Of a stretch of DNA of 64,000 nt, positions 13,121 through 26,505 are shown in pieces. Origin of the DNA: Psilocybe azurescens (Eukaryota; Basidiomycota; Agaricomycetes; Agaricales; Agrocybaceae); NCBI GenBank assembly GCA_023853785.1, contig JAJIRX010000677.1, forward strand, positions 51,711 through 115,710, written 5' to 3'. A program made the translations under genes and the position numbers. The notes below the pieces were generated by a model. It worked only from the letters and a program-made list of their open reading frames with translations, was not told the origin of the DNA and did not search any database. Position 1 is the first letter of the stretch. Every line of letters begins with the position of its first letter.

Positions 13121-14632
13121 ATGCCCCACCTGCAGCCTCCTCATCATTCCAATGAAGTCAAGGTCTCTATTCTGGAAAACCGTGTGCTACTCATCACGTT
13201 CAATCGGCCGAAAGCTCTCAATGCAATGACACCTCAAATGTCGGAAGATCTGAAGCACCTGCTTGATTGGTTTGAGGAAGAATCAGAGCTATGGTGAGTT
13301 GCGCTGATCCCTTCCTCTTCTCTGAGGGCGCGACCGTATAAACCGCATTCGTATATATTCACTTATCATTCATGATATCATATCCCAGGGTCGTCATAGT
13401 TACTGGTGAAGGTCGGATTTTTTGTGCTGGAGCCGACTTGAAAGCGTATGTGTGGCGCATTTGTTACTCGGAGAGTAAAACTTTTCAGGTCTATTTACAA
13501 CTTAGTTCTCTTTCTATGTCAGGTGGAATAATGATCAACAAAATGGTGTTTCTAAAGAGCAAGAGGGGGTCATAGCTCTCGTCCATGGGTTTGGCTCCAT
13601 CTCGCGTCGACAATCTAATAAACCTATCATTGCTGCAGTCAATGGAGGTGCTTATGGTGGGGGCCTTGAGATGGTACTGAATTGTGATATTGTGATAGCG
13701 AGTGAGGGTGCAAAATTTGCTCTGCCGGAGGTTAAACGCGGCGTAGTAGCCATACAGGGTGGTACGTCCTATTCGATCTCCGGCGCGTCCATCTGTCCAT
13801 ACGGGTCTCCTTTCACCGAGTACAATCATCTTTCTGTCTTTATTCATGATGCAATTACAGGTATACCTCGCCTAGCTCAGATCGCTGGACACCAGGTACG
13901 AGTCGCGCAGTGGACTAATATATCTCTCGTCTGCCGCTGATAACTGGAGAATATGTCAGCTGGCCTCAGAGTTGCTTCTATTAGGCAAGACAATAGATGC
14001 CGTTGAGGCGCAGAATCGCTTCGGGTTGTAAGTCCTTTCTTTCCTTATTATAAGATCGTCATCATCATCATCATCTGTTGTGTGTTAACTTATCTTTCAT
14101 CTTTTATTTCTGAATTTGTTGTCATTATATTTTCGTTTTTCTCTCACACGAGCGCTGATCCATAAATACATTTTCTCTGAGCAGCGTTAACACGGTGGTG
14201 CCACCATCTGAGTTAATCCCGACTGCCGTCGCCATCGCGCAGCAAATTATCGCAAATTCGCCGGATGCAGTGCAGTCTACGAAGCACGGCCTACTACTAG
14301 CCCAAAAGCATAATTTCTCCGAGAGCTTTCTGACACATACATGGAGTGCACACAGTAAGCAGGTGTACAAGGGCGGTAATATTAAGGTTCGTGCTAGCTA
14401 GAAGCGCATGTCTTCTGTCGCTGACCGCATAGCTCTGCAGGAGGGTCTGAAAGCTTTTGCCGAGGTGAGTCAGAAGAACATGGCTTTGCTTACCACACAA
14501 ATACTTCGCCGATATACGATTGGACCCTCCCCATCCCTCACCCTGAATTTTCTGTCTAACCGCTGCAAGCTGACTTATATTTAACTGATTTGTCAGAAAC
14601 GCGCTCCTGTTTGGACGAGTCCGAAGCTGTGA
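13121..14632 (+). CDS. Enoyl-CoA hydratase/isomerase (crotonase) family protein, 8 exons
   Basis: Crotonase-fold enzymes act on acyl-CoA thioesters, most often hydrating 2-enoyl-CoA in fatty-acid or amino-acid breakdown. Exons: 13121-13293, 13389-13445, 13523-13761, 13861-13895, 13960-14027, 14185-14386, 14441-14464 and 14597-14632; all joins keep frame. Exon 1 has [20 protein letters not shown]. Exon 2 has [19 protein letters not shown], the first oxyanion-hole segment. Exon 3 has [20 protein letters not shown], the second oxyanion-hole glycines with a Glu, then FALPEVKRG, where the second catalytic Glu usually sits. The C-terminus is [11 protein letters not shown], the common xPxFxxK-type end. 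There is no clear N-terminal mitochondrial presequence and the last residues are not a strong SKL peroxisomal signal, so location is uncertain. The gene is intact; substrate cannot be told from sequence alone. Confidence 0.93.
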
Positions 14633-17600
14633 CGATTGATCTGGTAATTTAACGTATATTTGGAACGCCGAACAACAGGGCAGATAGACCGACTATGATG
14701 TTTTGATTCTGAATGCCTTACCACCAATGATATCTATTTATAGATGTGCACCCGTAGCCTGTGGTTCAAGGCAGAATATTCAACATTCCCTACCCTACCC
14801 ACAAACCACTTTGTAATCTGATAGAAGATTTATAATTATTTGAAAGGTGGGTGACGGTCATTTCACAGTGTCATCGCATAATAAGGTTCCGCAGTTGGCA
14901 AGCTGCCGCTTCACGCTGAAGTAGAAAGGAATATCAGTCAATTAAGGATTATCTCTGATCGGCCGAGCTACTATTAATGCGAACGCGTTGGAAGATGTGG
15001 GGTAAAGAACTGTAAAGAAGAACCCAGAGCAGGGGTCAAGCAAAACTCGTGTTTAATACAGGGCCATCGCACCAAAATGAGATACTTTTTATGAGTTCTG
15101 TTTACCCACAGTCGGGTCTGTTGTCGCTTATGCTCTGATCATGATCAATGAAGTTATTTGGTGATGAAAACGTTTCGGGGTAGTAAATACTTAATAGAAG
15201 CGTGAAAGAAATAGTTATTCTCAAGACTCAAAGAGATTTCATCGGTTCACGCACGGTGGACAGAATACGACAACAAATTCGTGATCATGGGACCCCGACT
15301 TGGTAACTTCTTGATGGCTACCGATCGCTCTACATATGGCATCGAATTCCCGCCCAGCGCGCGTTGATCTCCTAGTAGTAGAACTCCGAAGAAATACTGG
15401 CGCTTTCTTCTAAATTATTATAACGTGAGGGCTGATTCGATGGCCAACTTTGGCGATCTACGTATCAGTTATGAAAGATCTTATCTTCGACAGTTGTGCT
15501 TGAGGCTGCTAAGAGTCTTAGCTCCAGCTTCTATTGGAGGATGCCTACTAACATACTCACCAGTCAACGGTCTTGGTTGTGGTAGTCCATGGCCGAGATA
15601 CCACTGATCACAAAACCTAAGAACTCTAGACCATTTTCTCAGGGAAGACGCGCTCCATGAAAAACTACCTAAACAATGGACTGGGAGTCATGAATGGGCC
15701 TGTTACTCTGCACATCTGTAGAAGCGAGTGTCACCGCCCAGGCATTCCATGCCAAATCAATACATACATAGCAGGCCAGATCACAGATTATTTTTTCGAT
15801 TACATTTCCATCTGGATTTCGATTGCAAATGGCAACCTTACGGTGGCCTGAATGCGCCCCACTCATTGATCTCACGGATGCGCTTTAGCTAACGCCAAGA
15901 CAATTCCTGACTTAAGTTTAGAGGAGATAGCATGTGGAGAAGCTTGTTCTACGACTGAGCAGGACGAGTTTACCTGAAACTATTACGCGGTTGGCTGACC
16001 ATTTCATTGCAACGCGGCAAGCAGAGGAAATTAACCCGCTCGTCGTTGATTGGCTTTTCAGGCGCCCAAGTGATTTGTGCGTTGGGGTTCCAGTTCAAGC
16101 CCAGCGTGCTGGATGCAAAATAAATTTTTGGAGGCCACGCCTGTCGACGAGTCGCAGTGGGGTTTAGGTATCCCCTTGAAGCATGGGTCGGTCTAGGGCG
16201 CATGGGTGCTCTTGGTGCTATACAACAGGCATACAGCTTGCAGGTCACGGATCGACGACCATCCGGAATTAGTAATTTGGGCACGATGTGAAGAGACGGA
16301 AGTAGCTGAAAAGCGATGTCATTGAGGAACGAAAAAATGTGGCAAGGGCGAATCGACAGCTGCTCAGCACATGTGCTCCTCACTGATCCGGGAGTAGGGC
16401 ACAGGAGGATTTAGGACATAGAATCGGCGAATTATTTGATTGCCTTCGGTTCTGGCCGACATCCCAATTTCTGTGCGCTCGTGACAATCTCGTCCATCAG
16501 CGTACATCTGAGCAAGAATTCAAATAAAAGTCGACTTGTTTCCCATTTTCCTGCGCATTGATCAGGGTATTTTGAATGTAAAAGCATTATATCATTGTGG
16601 CAATCAGGCATTTGTACAGGTCTGGAATTGTCTTCCCTTCTCACGACAGAAAGCAACGGCATGACACGATCTTAAGGAAGGGTCACCCATCGTTGAGTAA
16701 AAATTATGTACGACAAACGCAAAAAAAATTAGACAGAAGGGAAGAGGGAAAGGCACGGCGGCACCCCTCGTTCCGCCAATGTTGTCCTGCCTTTTCTGAC
16801 GCAGCAGGCACGTCAGAGTTAACTGCATATTCATAAGTAGTCGAACTGGGTCGATTTGATTCTAAGCGCCGTCAAATGTTGCGAAGGCACCGGGGCACCT
16901 GAGACTATGGGACTCCAAGGAAGAACCTGGAAGAACTTTGGGCCCTGGCTGTTGTTCATCCCATTCAATCCGTCGGCGAGAGTCGTGATCGGACAAATGA
17001 ATTGCAGTACGTAAGTATGCATATGCGTAATGAATGATTGGGTTTAGTTGATTGGATAGAAAACTAACACCTCTGACAAGTCAGGATCCTCTTTAAGAGA
17101 CAGATTACAGAGAGACATCTTACGGCTGCAGATCGAGAGTCCATTGAATGTAATCAGACAACATGCTGACGCATCGCATCGTCTAGACATACAGTATGTG
17201 CGCTATGCAAGAGAACCAAAAATTGTATTCGCGATTATCGGAATTGTGGACATTCTCTTTGCCCTGATTTCACCTTTGATTGGGCAGACACCAGGGTAAT
17301 AATGGCCTTATTGGGGAACCATAATGAGAGCTGGTAGCAACAAAGCGTCATTCATTAACGCATTTCTAAGCCATATGCAGCCCTGTGATAGGTATGCGAG
17401 ATAATAATAACAAGTTGGCATCTCAGATCGGAAGAATCTCTTTCTAAGTCGGTAGAGCAAAACAGAAAATGTCTTTTGACACGTCCGTTCGAAGTTCACC
17501 GCGGAGGATTTCCGAGGCAAGTATATTGACTATGGAGACATTTCGCTTTGTCTTTGAAGCAACAGTCCAGAGGCAGCGCCATTGAGCTCATCGCAGGTCA

Positions 17601-18029
17601 CGAAGTACATGCCAGTTTTGCTCAATCGAAAGGACTGCCGATACTAGATCAGAAGGCGTTGACTCGTTCTATAGAGAAATTTGAATGTACTCCGGGCGCA
17701 AGCAGATGATCGTTACTTGAAAGAGACAACAAGCTTGTGGCACCGCCGCAATTCGACTTGTCAATGGCAAGTCAAGTCAAGTATTTCCGAGGTAACTACA
17801 GAGAGAGTATAATGACGTTCCAATAATAGAGCAAGTGACACCCAGGAGGATGGCTCGATGACCTGCATGTACTATACAGTTTAGGATGTGTGTTGTGTTG
17901 AGAGTTGGTTGACAAGTGGAGGCGGCGTCTTGCCGTGCGCGGGTGCAGTAGCTATCCCATTATGCATTATGCCGTGGGAATAATCACAGAAAACAGAGCA
18001 TGACATAATGGCGCGGTAGAAGGTTGGTG
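14633..18029. other. Gene-poor intergenic region (3.4 kb)
   Basis: No exon chain or domain is recognisable on either strand. The largest frame is 137 residues on the minus strand (15970-16383) opposite a 77-residue plus-strand frame; neither has a family signature. An ATC repeat occurs inside the last introns of the upstream gene, just before this region. I found no terminal repeats or reverse-transcriptase/transposase motifs, so I cannot call a mobile element. Confidence 0.45.
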
Positions 18030-18964
18030 ATGAACGACTCTGGAAAAGACCTTCCTGCACAGGCTACTCCTACTTCTACCCCTCAACCTAGAAGCGCATT
18101 TGAGAGATGGCGCAGAAAAGCCATGCTCGTCACTGGACTTGGGGTCACTGAGGAGGAACGACTCGAGGACCTCCGCCTGCATCACGTACAACAGTGTGAA
18201 AGGAAGAAGGAATATCTTATGAATTATAGTGCGTCCCTGCCCATTGACCGTTACTCAGAGCTCTGATTCTCGATTTAATGTTGACTAGGTCCTGTTGTGG
18301 TCTTCATGCTGAAGCACTTAAAGCTCTCTGGCTGTGAAGTGCCGTCTTCCAACATTTTGTGTGCACCTTGTGATCAGACCAGGTCTGGAGGCTTTACGCC
18401 CGATCCCGGTGCCGTTGTACTCTGTGCTGGCAACTTCTTCAGCGAACAACATATGGAAAGCACAATAACTCACGAGCTATTGCACCTGTACGATCATTGT
18501 CGGTTCAAGGTGGACTGGGGGAACCTGCGCCATCACGCCTGCAGCGAGGTTTGTCGTTGTAATTCCAGTAATCAGGGAGCGCCGGTTTGACAGTGTTATG
18601 GAAGATTCGGGCAAACAATCTGAGCGGTGACTGTCGCTTCACGCGCGAGCTACGTCGTGGCTTCGTGTCTTTCTCAAAGCAACATCAGGTATGCATTTTT
18701 GTCTACATGTCGTTACTCACCCCAGTGTTCTCACGGATGATACTTTGCCCACTATCACCACCGATAGGCCTGTGTACGGCGCCGAGCAATTGAGTCTGTG
18801 ACAGCGAACCCAGCATGCCCCAACGAAGCCGCAGCAGAGCGTGCAGTCAATGAGGTTTGGGAAAGTTGTTTCAACGATACACGACCATTCGACGAGGTCA
18901 GCTTCCAAAATTGCTATTCATTCTCCACGTTCTTTCTCATGATGTGTCGTCTTAGATCTACTGA
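18030..18964 (+). CDS. ATP23: Mitochondrial inner membrane protease ATP23, 5 exons
   Basis: ATP23 is a zinc metalloprotease of the mitochondrial intermembrane space that matures Atp6 and helps assemble the F1Fo ATP synthase. Exons: 18030-18228, 18289-18548, 18605-18688, 18768-18896 and 18956-18964. The diagnostic HExxH motif appears as [20 protein letters not shown], followed by [19 protein letters not shown] across an intron. Next come [29 protein letters not shown] and the Cys-rich [18 protein letters not shown], ending [10 protein letters not shown]. The Cys-rich body fits an oxidatively folded intermembrane-space protein. The last exon codes for only two residues and the stop. Start chosen at the ATG of [11 protein letters not shown]. 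All splice joins keep frame, so the gene looks intact. Confidence 0.95.
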
Positions 18965-19353
18965 CCGTCGCAAGGTAGAATGTTGACCAAAAATATACAG
19001 CTTTGTAGAAGAAAAATGGAAGCCATTGGAAATACAAATACCTTGCCATTTAATCTCTTTCATCTACATCCTCAGGCAGTCAAACCCAAGACGTAGTTGG
19101 ACTAGTTTAAAAACTACCCAAGTGAGAGTCAGAGAGCCAATAGTTAATTGTTACTAGGAGGCCTAGATTAGAACCAGTTGAAACTGGAGGGTATTTCTGA
19201 CCCTCTGACGTGATCCGTTGTCTCATTAGTTACACATGTTTGTTTCGAAAGGGTTATAAAATTCACGACGTCGACAGTTGTTGTTCGTCGCTCTCACCGT
19301 CTTCCTCCACAACCCTTTCTTTAATTCACGAGTTTCCACCTAACGATCTCAAA
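18965..19353. promoter_or_regulatory. Spacer between ATP23 and the Kre9-like gene
   Basis: This 389-bp spacer separates two plus-strand genes and should carry the ATP23 3' end and the promoter of the next gene. A TTATAAA-like box lies at about 19254-19260. A pyrimidine-rich stretch (CTCACCGTCTTCCTCC, about 19291-19306) precedes the start codon. No other gene is seen. Confidence 0.45.
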
Positions 19354-20232
19354 ATGTTCTGCAAACTTGGGTATGTCACTTCTCGAACATATGGGAACTT
19401 GCTCATGCGTTGTACTTTTCTCGGACTACTAGCCTTTTTGCCCTCATCGTCCCTATGGTGTCGGCCCTTACTCTCAATTTCCCATCGAACGGAACTTCTG
19501 GAGGACAAGTAACTATTACCTGGACTTTGGCTGCGAACGACCCGTATGTGCGAAATCGTTTGTCTTTGGACATTCATTGACACATGACTAACATCCAGGG
19601 AGACATTCTCTTTCGAGCTCATTAACGACGCCTTCAACAATGCTTTCGCCATTGCCAACAACGTGAATCCCACTGCTCAGAGCCTCACGCTTACGCTTCC
19701 CGTCGTCCCTGTTGGGTGAGCTATTCTTCTTGCAGCGTCCACATTGAGCCCCTAACAATGTATCTAGCGGTGGATACACCCTTCAAGCTGTTAACATTGG
19801 CGATATCAATGATGTCTTTGCCTCGTCCGCCCCTTTCTCGATTGGCGCCGCCCCCTACCCCTCTCAGCACCACCGTCTCGGTTTCGTCGACCAACCTTAG
19901 CTCCCTCCGGGCTCAGTCCACCTCTTCAGGAGTCACGTGCGTTTTGGCTATTTTCACTCCCGCATGCCTTTTATAAACAATTCTCCTCCTTCTATAGTAG
20001 GTCCAGTAGCTCATCCTCAGCATCCTCGGCTTCGAGCACCTCTCCCGTCTCTTCTATCGCCACTTCTACCCCCACAACCCCTTCTACCGGAACTACTGCC
20101 TCCAACTCTGCTAACACTGATGGAACTACTCCATTTTCTGGAGCCCTGTCTTCCCGCTTCGGCAGTAGCCAAGCCGGGATTGCAGCGGCACTGTTATCCG
20201 TTGCGGCTGGTGCTGCCATGATCGCCCTTTAA
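19354..20232 (+). CDS. Kre9/Knh1-like Ser/Thr-rich GPI-anchored cell-surface protein, 5 exons
   Basis: This protein probably sits at the cell wall or plasma membrane; Kre9/Knh1 domains are linked to beta-1,6-glucan assembly. Exons: 19354-19370, 19433-19543, 19599-19715, 19768-19936 and about 19998-20232. Translation opens MFCKLGLFALIVPMVSA, a clear signal peptide, followed by LTLNFPSNGTSGGQVTITWT, the start of the Kre9/Knh1 N-terminal domain. It continues with FELINDAFNNAFAIANNVNP and GYTLQAVNIGDINDVFASSA. The rest is Ser/Thr-rich, with a hydrophobic tail (AGIAAALLSVAAGAAMIAL) fitting a GPI-anchor signal. At a C5 run (19851-19855) the frame slips by one base: one more C joins APFSIGAAP to the Ser/Thr region TPLSTTVSVSSTNLSSL. 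Without it the frame stops soon after, so I read this as a likely sequence error. Confidence 0.85.
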
Positions 20233-23200
20233 AAGGATTACCGCGCATCTTTATCAAGCCACTTGCATACTTTTGGATTGATTGCTCCCGTCATTTTCTG
20301 AAATAGGTACTATATCTCTATATCCCGTACAATTGCAATTCTGTTATACCTTCTCCAGTCTGGATAAGGTACATTTTAATGACAGTCATGGACGGTATCA
20401 CCTCCTTACTCGTTGAACTTTTCATATACCTTTTTGGACTAGTCTTGTTTCTTTGCATACAATTTACCTAGTGATACATGTTTTAGCGATAGTTTCCTTC
20501 GCTTGTCCATTCGTTTTGCTCATTGTGTACGCTCCCACACTGCATGTATATCTAGTGTTGCTAGGAACAGACTTTATAGTGTTGTTATTTCGGATCCGGG
20601 TGTCTTGGGGTTGAGACATCGATTATGGACGGGTGTTTCGCATGATGTAGCCATGCATCCGTCGACCGGGTCACAAGGATGAAAGACCAGACTATCGTGA
20701 TTCCAGTGGATGTCGAGACTGATTCTCGGCTTCTGGAGCGGTACATCGCAGATTGTCCAACAGGGAGATCCTCATGGTACTGATAAACTAAGTAATCAGG
20801 GTATTGTGCTCAATCATATCTCCGTCGTTCTCATAGTCCACGTCAACTTCTTTCGAAGAAACGAGTAAGCGTTATGTTATGTACAGGCTTATTGTTAGAT
20901 AGAACACGCAGAGCGCACCTGAGCACTTTATCCAGAATCTGATGACGATAAGGACGAAGTTGACACTCGGACAAGTTAGATAATTGGTGGGCTCTTCAGA
21001 TATTCCCAGATTTGACGGTTTATGTGTTTCTTATCGACTCGATTTGTCGGACACGAGGCCTGGGTCGCGAGCTGGCTAATCCACACTGGCCTGTAGCGCC
21101 ATATCTGTGTGTCAGTACCAGTCATTACATCACAGTGTCGATACCTGATAACCAGCAATACACTCTTCTCCTTCAACACTGTGTTCAAGGTTAGGCGGGC
21201 CGCGGCTGACCAAAACGAGGAGATACCCACGGGAAAGTTAATCTCCAGTATATCACATTATTTTCCGCTGTACCGCACAACTGGGGTCCAGAAGAGATAA
21301 TAGCCGTGGTTGAACTCAGATCGGCACCCACGTCTGTGTGTACTCGGAATCAGTGGCGTATGTGTGTCTTTCTTTGCGAAATGTTGCGTTTGGGGGACAT
21401 GATGGATTGAATCGGTTCGAGAGGGAGTTCAAGAAAGAGACAACTTACTCGAGTCTGCCAGTGACTAAAATTTGGGAAGACGTTACACCGAACCATCGAA
21501 AATTGATCAAAAGGTGGTTTTTCTGATAGAATTTCAAGAGGCCCGGGAGGCAGTGATCGATGGACACATATGTTCTGTTCTTCTTGTTGAGCTCCCACCT
21601 CGAAGCGCCTGAATTTTTACAGTTTCTTACCGTGCCCCATGCGAGGATCAGCGATGTTACTAGAGGCTCCATGATAAACATACGTTGAGACCTTTCTGGT
21701 GTGATATACATGTATCTCGAAGGCCTTTGGGGTGCAAATTCTCGGAGAGCTACTTAAGATATATGAGTGAGTTGGCCTGGTGATATCGCGATTTAAATCC
21801 GAGAGTTTGAGAGAAAAAATCCCATTCTACGTCGTTCCGGCTTTCACGCGCTCTAATCCTGCGAAGAAGAGGCACTTGCATCAGGTACGTCTGAGCCCGG
21901 GAAGTGGCGACTCCAAGTTTAAATACTGTAGGGATCCACAATGTTCCATCGTGACGAGCCTGAAACGAACCTGTGCACATTTTCTCAACCGTTGTAATTG
22001 AGCCAGTACCTGCGAGTGCTATCCTTGTATCATGGGTAAATTCCTGAAATAAAAACGCTGTAAATTCCGACCGCCGAAGAACATAGTGTAAGAAGACGCT
22101 TGGGTTAGGCATCAATCGCTCAAGTGAAAAGATGTGTTCTATTTTTAGACGATGATATGTACTACAACGATTTAAATTTAGATCTTGACTGTATGCGATT
22201 GACTCTCGAATGTTGACCGTGCAGAGCAATCAGACAGTTGTCCAAGTCATCGGTATATAAATATTGTCTTTAATCCCGGTCTTCACATATATTTTTTCTG
22301 TGGATCGTGGAATCGCTTGAGTTGGTTCTCCAAAGACAATACAGTATTCTTTGGATTGGCCGCTGCAAAGCCAACGACACCCCTAATTGAGCACCCCAAT
22401 GTCAGACATACCCAATATGTAGAGATTATCCCTTGTTACGCAGATATCTTTCCTCCAAGATCGTCATGACCCGGGGCGCGAGAATCTCACAAATTAGAGC
22501 AATCCGAGGAGAATCTATTAACAGCACTGTGCTCTCGGTGTAACCTCTCTGATATTCTAACGAGGAACGCTGATTTAGCTAATTTTATAACAACTTCTAC
22601 GCCGCTCGGTAATACCCGCTCGGTAAAATTTGCATTTGTCAGAAAAGACAGTAGCTCTCACTCGCGGAAGAGGCAGACTCTATAACCGTAAATCACACAG
22701 CAAATCGGTACCCAGGAATGCGCCACACAAAACATTTCTCCCAGGATTCAAATCAAAGGCAGTGCAAAAGACGTAATTAATCTAGCCAATTCAGCTGCTG
22801 TACTCGCTGGAAGCCCGGCGTAATGGTGGACAATTCCGTACGTTTGGGACATGGGAGAAGAGACCACAAAATCATGAAGGTTTGTCTATTTTGACTCTCG
22901 CTAAATTTGCTCATGTCCTTCGAACATAAGAAGAATAGATCCCCTGCATGCCCGTTCTATATCACGCGTAGCTAAACCCCAGATATGGGGTAGTTTATAG
23001 CTTCCATGTCGAAGGAAGAAGATTCCCTTGTTCGCTGGCAAAACATCCGCGATTCTGCGCTCAAGGCTACTCACTAATTAGCATCATGATAGTGATAGTG
23101 CGATAATCTATCTGTTCCTTGCGATATTTGTAATCATGTGTATTGGATCTCGTTCTATTCGTGAGCTGTACCTGCGAGACCTTTAGGACCTTGCTCATGG

Positions 23201-26200
23201 TTTAGTGTTTTGGACCGGAACGCGGGTGCCAGTCCGTCGATGGGTCGTTCTACGAACCCGCATTGAGCTGGATATATCAATAACCGGACTCTACCATCAT
23301 CAGATTGCTGGCCACATTACGGAAACGCATTGACTTTGCTGTGGGCACATAACGTTGGGGGGACAGACCTTCTCTTCTAGGGCTTGGGCGGATGTCCGCA
23401 AATGTCACTTTCCACACATCATAACCACGCTTTGACCGACTTCGTTCGCTGGGATTTAAAAATAGCAGTTTGAATAACCTTGAGATTGTAGGAAGGAAGG
23501 CTGTGCTATGTCAATGCCTTGTCTTTCATAATGAATTAACCTTCGCTAGAGTCGCCAATGTCGCGGAATGTTTTATTCTTATTCTCCGTAGCGTCGCTCA
23601 TTTGACCGGTGTATAGAGTGCACGTAAAAAGCCGGTTCGGTGGGTATGTCTAGAAAACCCAAGATAAAGGTAGAGGTATATCAGAGGCAGAAATGCGTTG
23701 TCGTCCGCATGAAGTGAGGCGGATATTAAGCATCGTCGAACCAGTACTTTGCCAGTCAATTATTACCGCCGATATACAGGATTCATTGAGGTTCCCAAAG
23801 CTGCGCGAGGACAAGAGTTGTAGTTGGATATGAGGCGCCGCGTTTAGTCTAGCGTCGCATCTCTATACTCTTTGCCCTGCGTTTCCGGGCCTATCGGTTT
23901 CTCTCGGTAGGAGTATGTAGATACTTCATCCATTGAATGTGAGTGTCGGTCACTTGGGAGTGTCATGCCCCTATTCATATGAGACTTCCGGCCACTTGAT
24001 TTTGAAGCAGTGAATACTAGTGTATAGACATCACTCCTATTCAAATGCCTGGGCTAGCGTCTGGATGATGGGACTGATGCTTTGACAGTTGTCACTGAGA
24101 CTTGGGTTGACAGAGACGGGGACGTGCTATTAGCCAAGCCTATTCAGACCCATATGGCCATTGACCTTCGCAGCAGGCGAGCCCAGAGAGGAAGACAGAA
24201 AGAGCATTCGCCATTCGCCGTCGATTTTACCAATGGATTGTTCTTCGAGCACAGCGGACATTACGAGACACAGTTGGACACCAGAAATTTCCTCTAGGTC
24301 ATGGTATCACGCAATCGAAACCCCTTCTATCGTTTAAACCAACTCGTGCGCGCACTAGAGTAGAGGATGTGCATGTTTTGGGGTGCCTGCCATACTACCA
24401 ACATCCCCGTCGCAGACCGAGCCATCTTTGTCCCACTTTTAATTTCCGGATGGTCATTCATTTAGAGAATAGGGAAAACCGCATCCCAAGAGAGACAATT
24501 GCTGATGGAGTCCTTTCGATCCGGCGAAGCAGTTTTGATACCATCATCAGCATATGACTCGGTCAGTGGCTTCGTGTATGCACCGCAGATTCCTTGTCAC
24601 TGATGGCAACGTGAAAGCACGCGAGCTAGGCAAGACAGAGGAATCAGGACGAGGAGTTGCATAGGGCAATACCCTCATCAAGAGCGGAACATCGAGGCAA
24701 GGTCGATGATCGCCTTTGGCTTTTCTCTTCATTTTGTGAAAACCTTCGAGAAAGCGCATAGGCTGTGCCCTAGAAAGCATAGATCGTGTCAAAGGAAGTC
24801 TAGGTCTTCCACAGAGCATGTCTACGGTAGATGGATGCTCCACAGAGATTTCCAAAGAGGTTTGAAACGCGACGGAAATTGAAGCTACGACTTCTCTGAT
24901 CCAGCTCGGCCGACATCGAATACGGGCTTGAGTTGGGACTAGGTGTGGCGTCTAATCGAAAATCGGTTGAATCCATCCACCGAGCGATCTGGGTGATTCT
25001 TTGCTTGTACTTTGTTGGTGCTTTGGTCGTTGTCCAACTTGTCCGCGTTGATAAAAAACAGGTGCGGCATAAAGGAAGTCCCCCAAAAAATTGGTACAGA
25101 AATGATCGTTATGATCGTTACTTTTGGGATGTTGACAACGTCTTGCTAAGCCATGAACAGCCGCGCAGAGCGCTGATAGATGGCGCAGTCGATGCAGTAA
25201 TATGGCATATGATAAGTGTTAAGTGACAGCGTGGAATCGGACGGGTACACACATAGGTCTCGCGTAGTAACCCTTGTTCTGCCGCGACTCAGCTAGTGAG
25301 GACCCGATATGCGGGGTTGCCATATCCGTTCTTACCTCCTTAAGATCGTACAGTACCTTGAAAATTATATTGAGTAAGCTCCAGGTAATTCGCGGCACGT
25401 AACATACAATTGGACAACGGTATTGCCGTTGTTGTGAAAGAAATACAACATCCCGAGGATCGATCGAAAGCCACGCTCTAGAGACGCTCTGTACATTGGT
25501 TCATCAGAGCATGACCAGACGTGCATAGCCAATAGACAAAGACATTGGTGTGATTGGCGATGTCGGATAAGCGTTTGGACGCCGAAGCGGGCCTACTTGC
25601 AGCAGGGTAGAAATAACTAAAGTAGAGAGTTTGAGACTAGAGCTAAGCATGCTGTGTGCTTCAGAGTCGAATGCCATATTGAAGGTATTTTGCGCCTTCA
25701 ATGCAACAAATCATAAGCTCTCTAGAGTGCGTATTCCGCTTGAAACCATGTTAGTAGGGAACAACCCCGGATATACGTAAACATAGACAAGCCTAGAATA
25801 GTCATTCCTAAATCTTCAGATGTGGTTTACGGCAGAGCTAGGTGATCTCTCGATTCACAAGGACGGATTTAAGCCGTTTCGTCAATGCCACAAATATAGA
25901 ACATTGTGCGTACGCCTTTCAGCTCGGGTTGGTGGTTCACCATCAGTTCGAAGAGTCAGAACGAGCAAAAGATCCGGATCGCCAGGACTCATCAGACAAG
26001 GCGGGTCAGGACCTGTCACTATATTCTGGAAGGTAAGAACTCCGATGTAAGTATACCAAGTGAATGTTTTGCCAATGAAAGCAGCATTCGTAATGATGGC
26101 GTTGAGAGATATCCGAGCAAGAACCAAGTCTTTTCAAAGACAGCAGAAGATAGCTGATAGTTGCCGCTCCTCATGTGTCCCGTTATAAAATTGAACGTGA

Positions 26201-26505
26201 GGAACTGGGACGTGAAACTGTTGAAGATCATGATACGTCGGTTCAACGAAGAGTGGAGTATTTACATACCACACTGTCCGTTGGGGTTCTAATCTTCTTT
26301 GAGTTGGACCAATGATGGAGAAGGCAGTCGTAAGTTGAGGTAAGGTGTTAACTGAGAACAAAATGTGGAAGTTAGAGGATAAATTTGGATTGAGTTTGTC
26401 GGATGATGAACACCAGCTCCCGTGATCACGAGCACGCGTGTGACGCCATTCTCTCTAAGCACGTCACAATGCTGACAGAGCTGGGCTTGAGGGAGACCAA
26501 TTAGG
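20233..26505. other. Gene-poor region of about 6.3 kb
   Basis: I found no gene I can support. A 159-residue minus-strand frame at 21750-22229 begins MLCTVNIRESIAYSQDLN; an AT-rich TATA-like stretch lies just upstream on that strand (about 22252-22265), but it has no recognisable domain. Minus-strand frames at 21350-21711 do not join it cleanly. A plus-strand exon-like frame at 25842-26036 (with NATNIEHCAYAFQLGLVVHH) ends at a GGAAG/GTAAGA donor, but no partner exons are clear. A 102-residue minus-strand frame at 24547-24855 is likewise unassigned. No terminal repeats or transposase/RT motifs were seen. It could be an old repeat-derived region or hold lineage-specific genes. Confidence 0.4.

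Noticed and set aside
15970..16383. 137-residue minus-strand frame
   Set aside because: No recognised family, and the plus strand is equally open over part of it.
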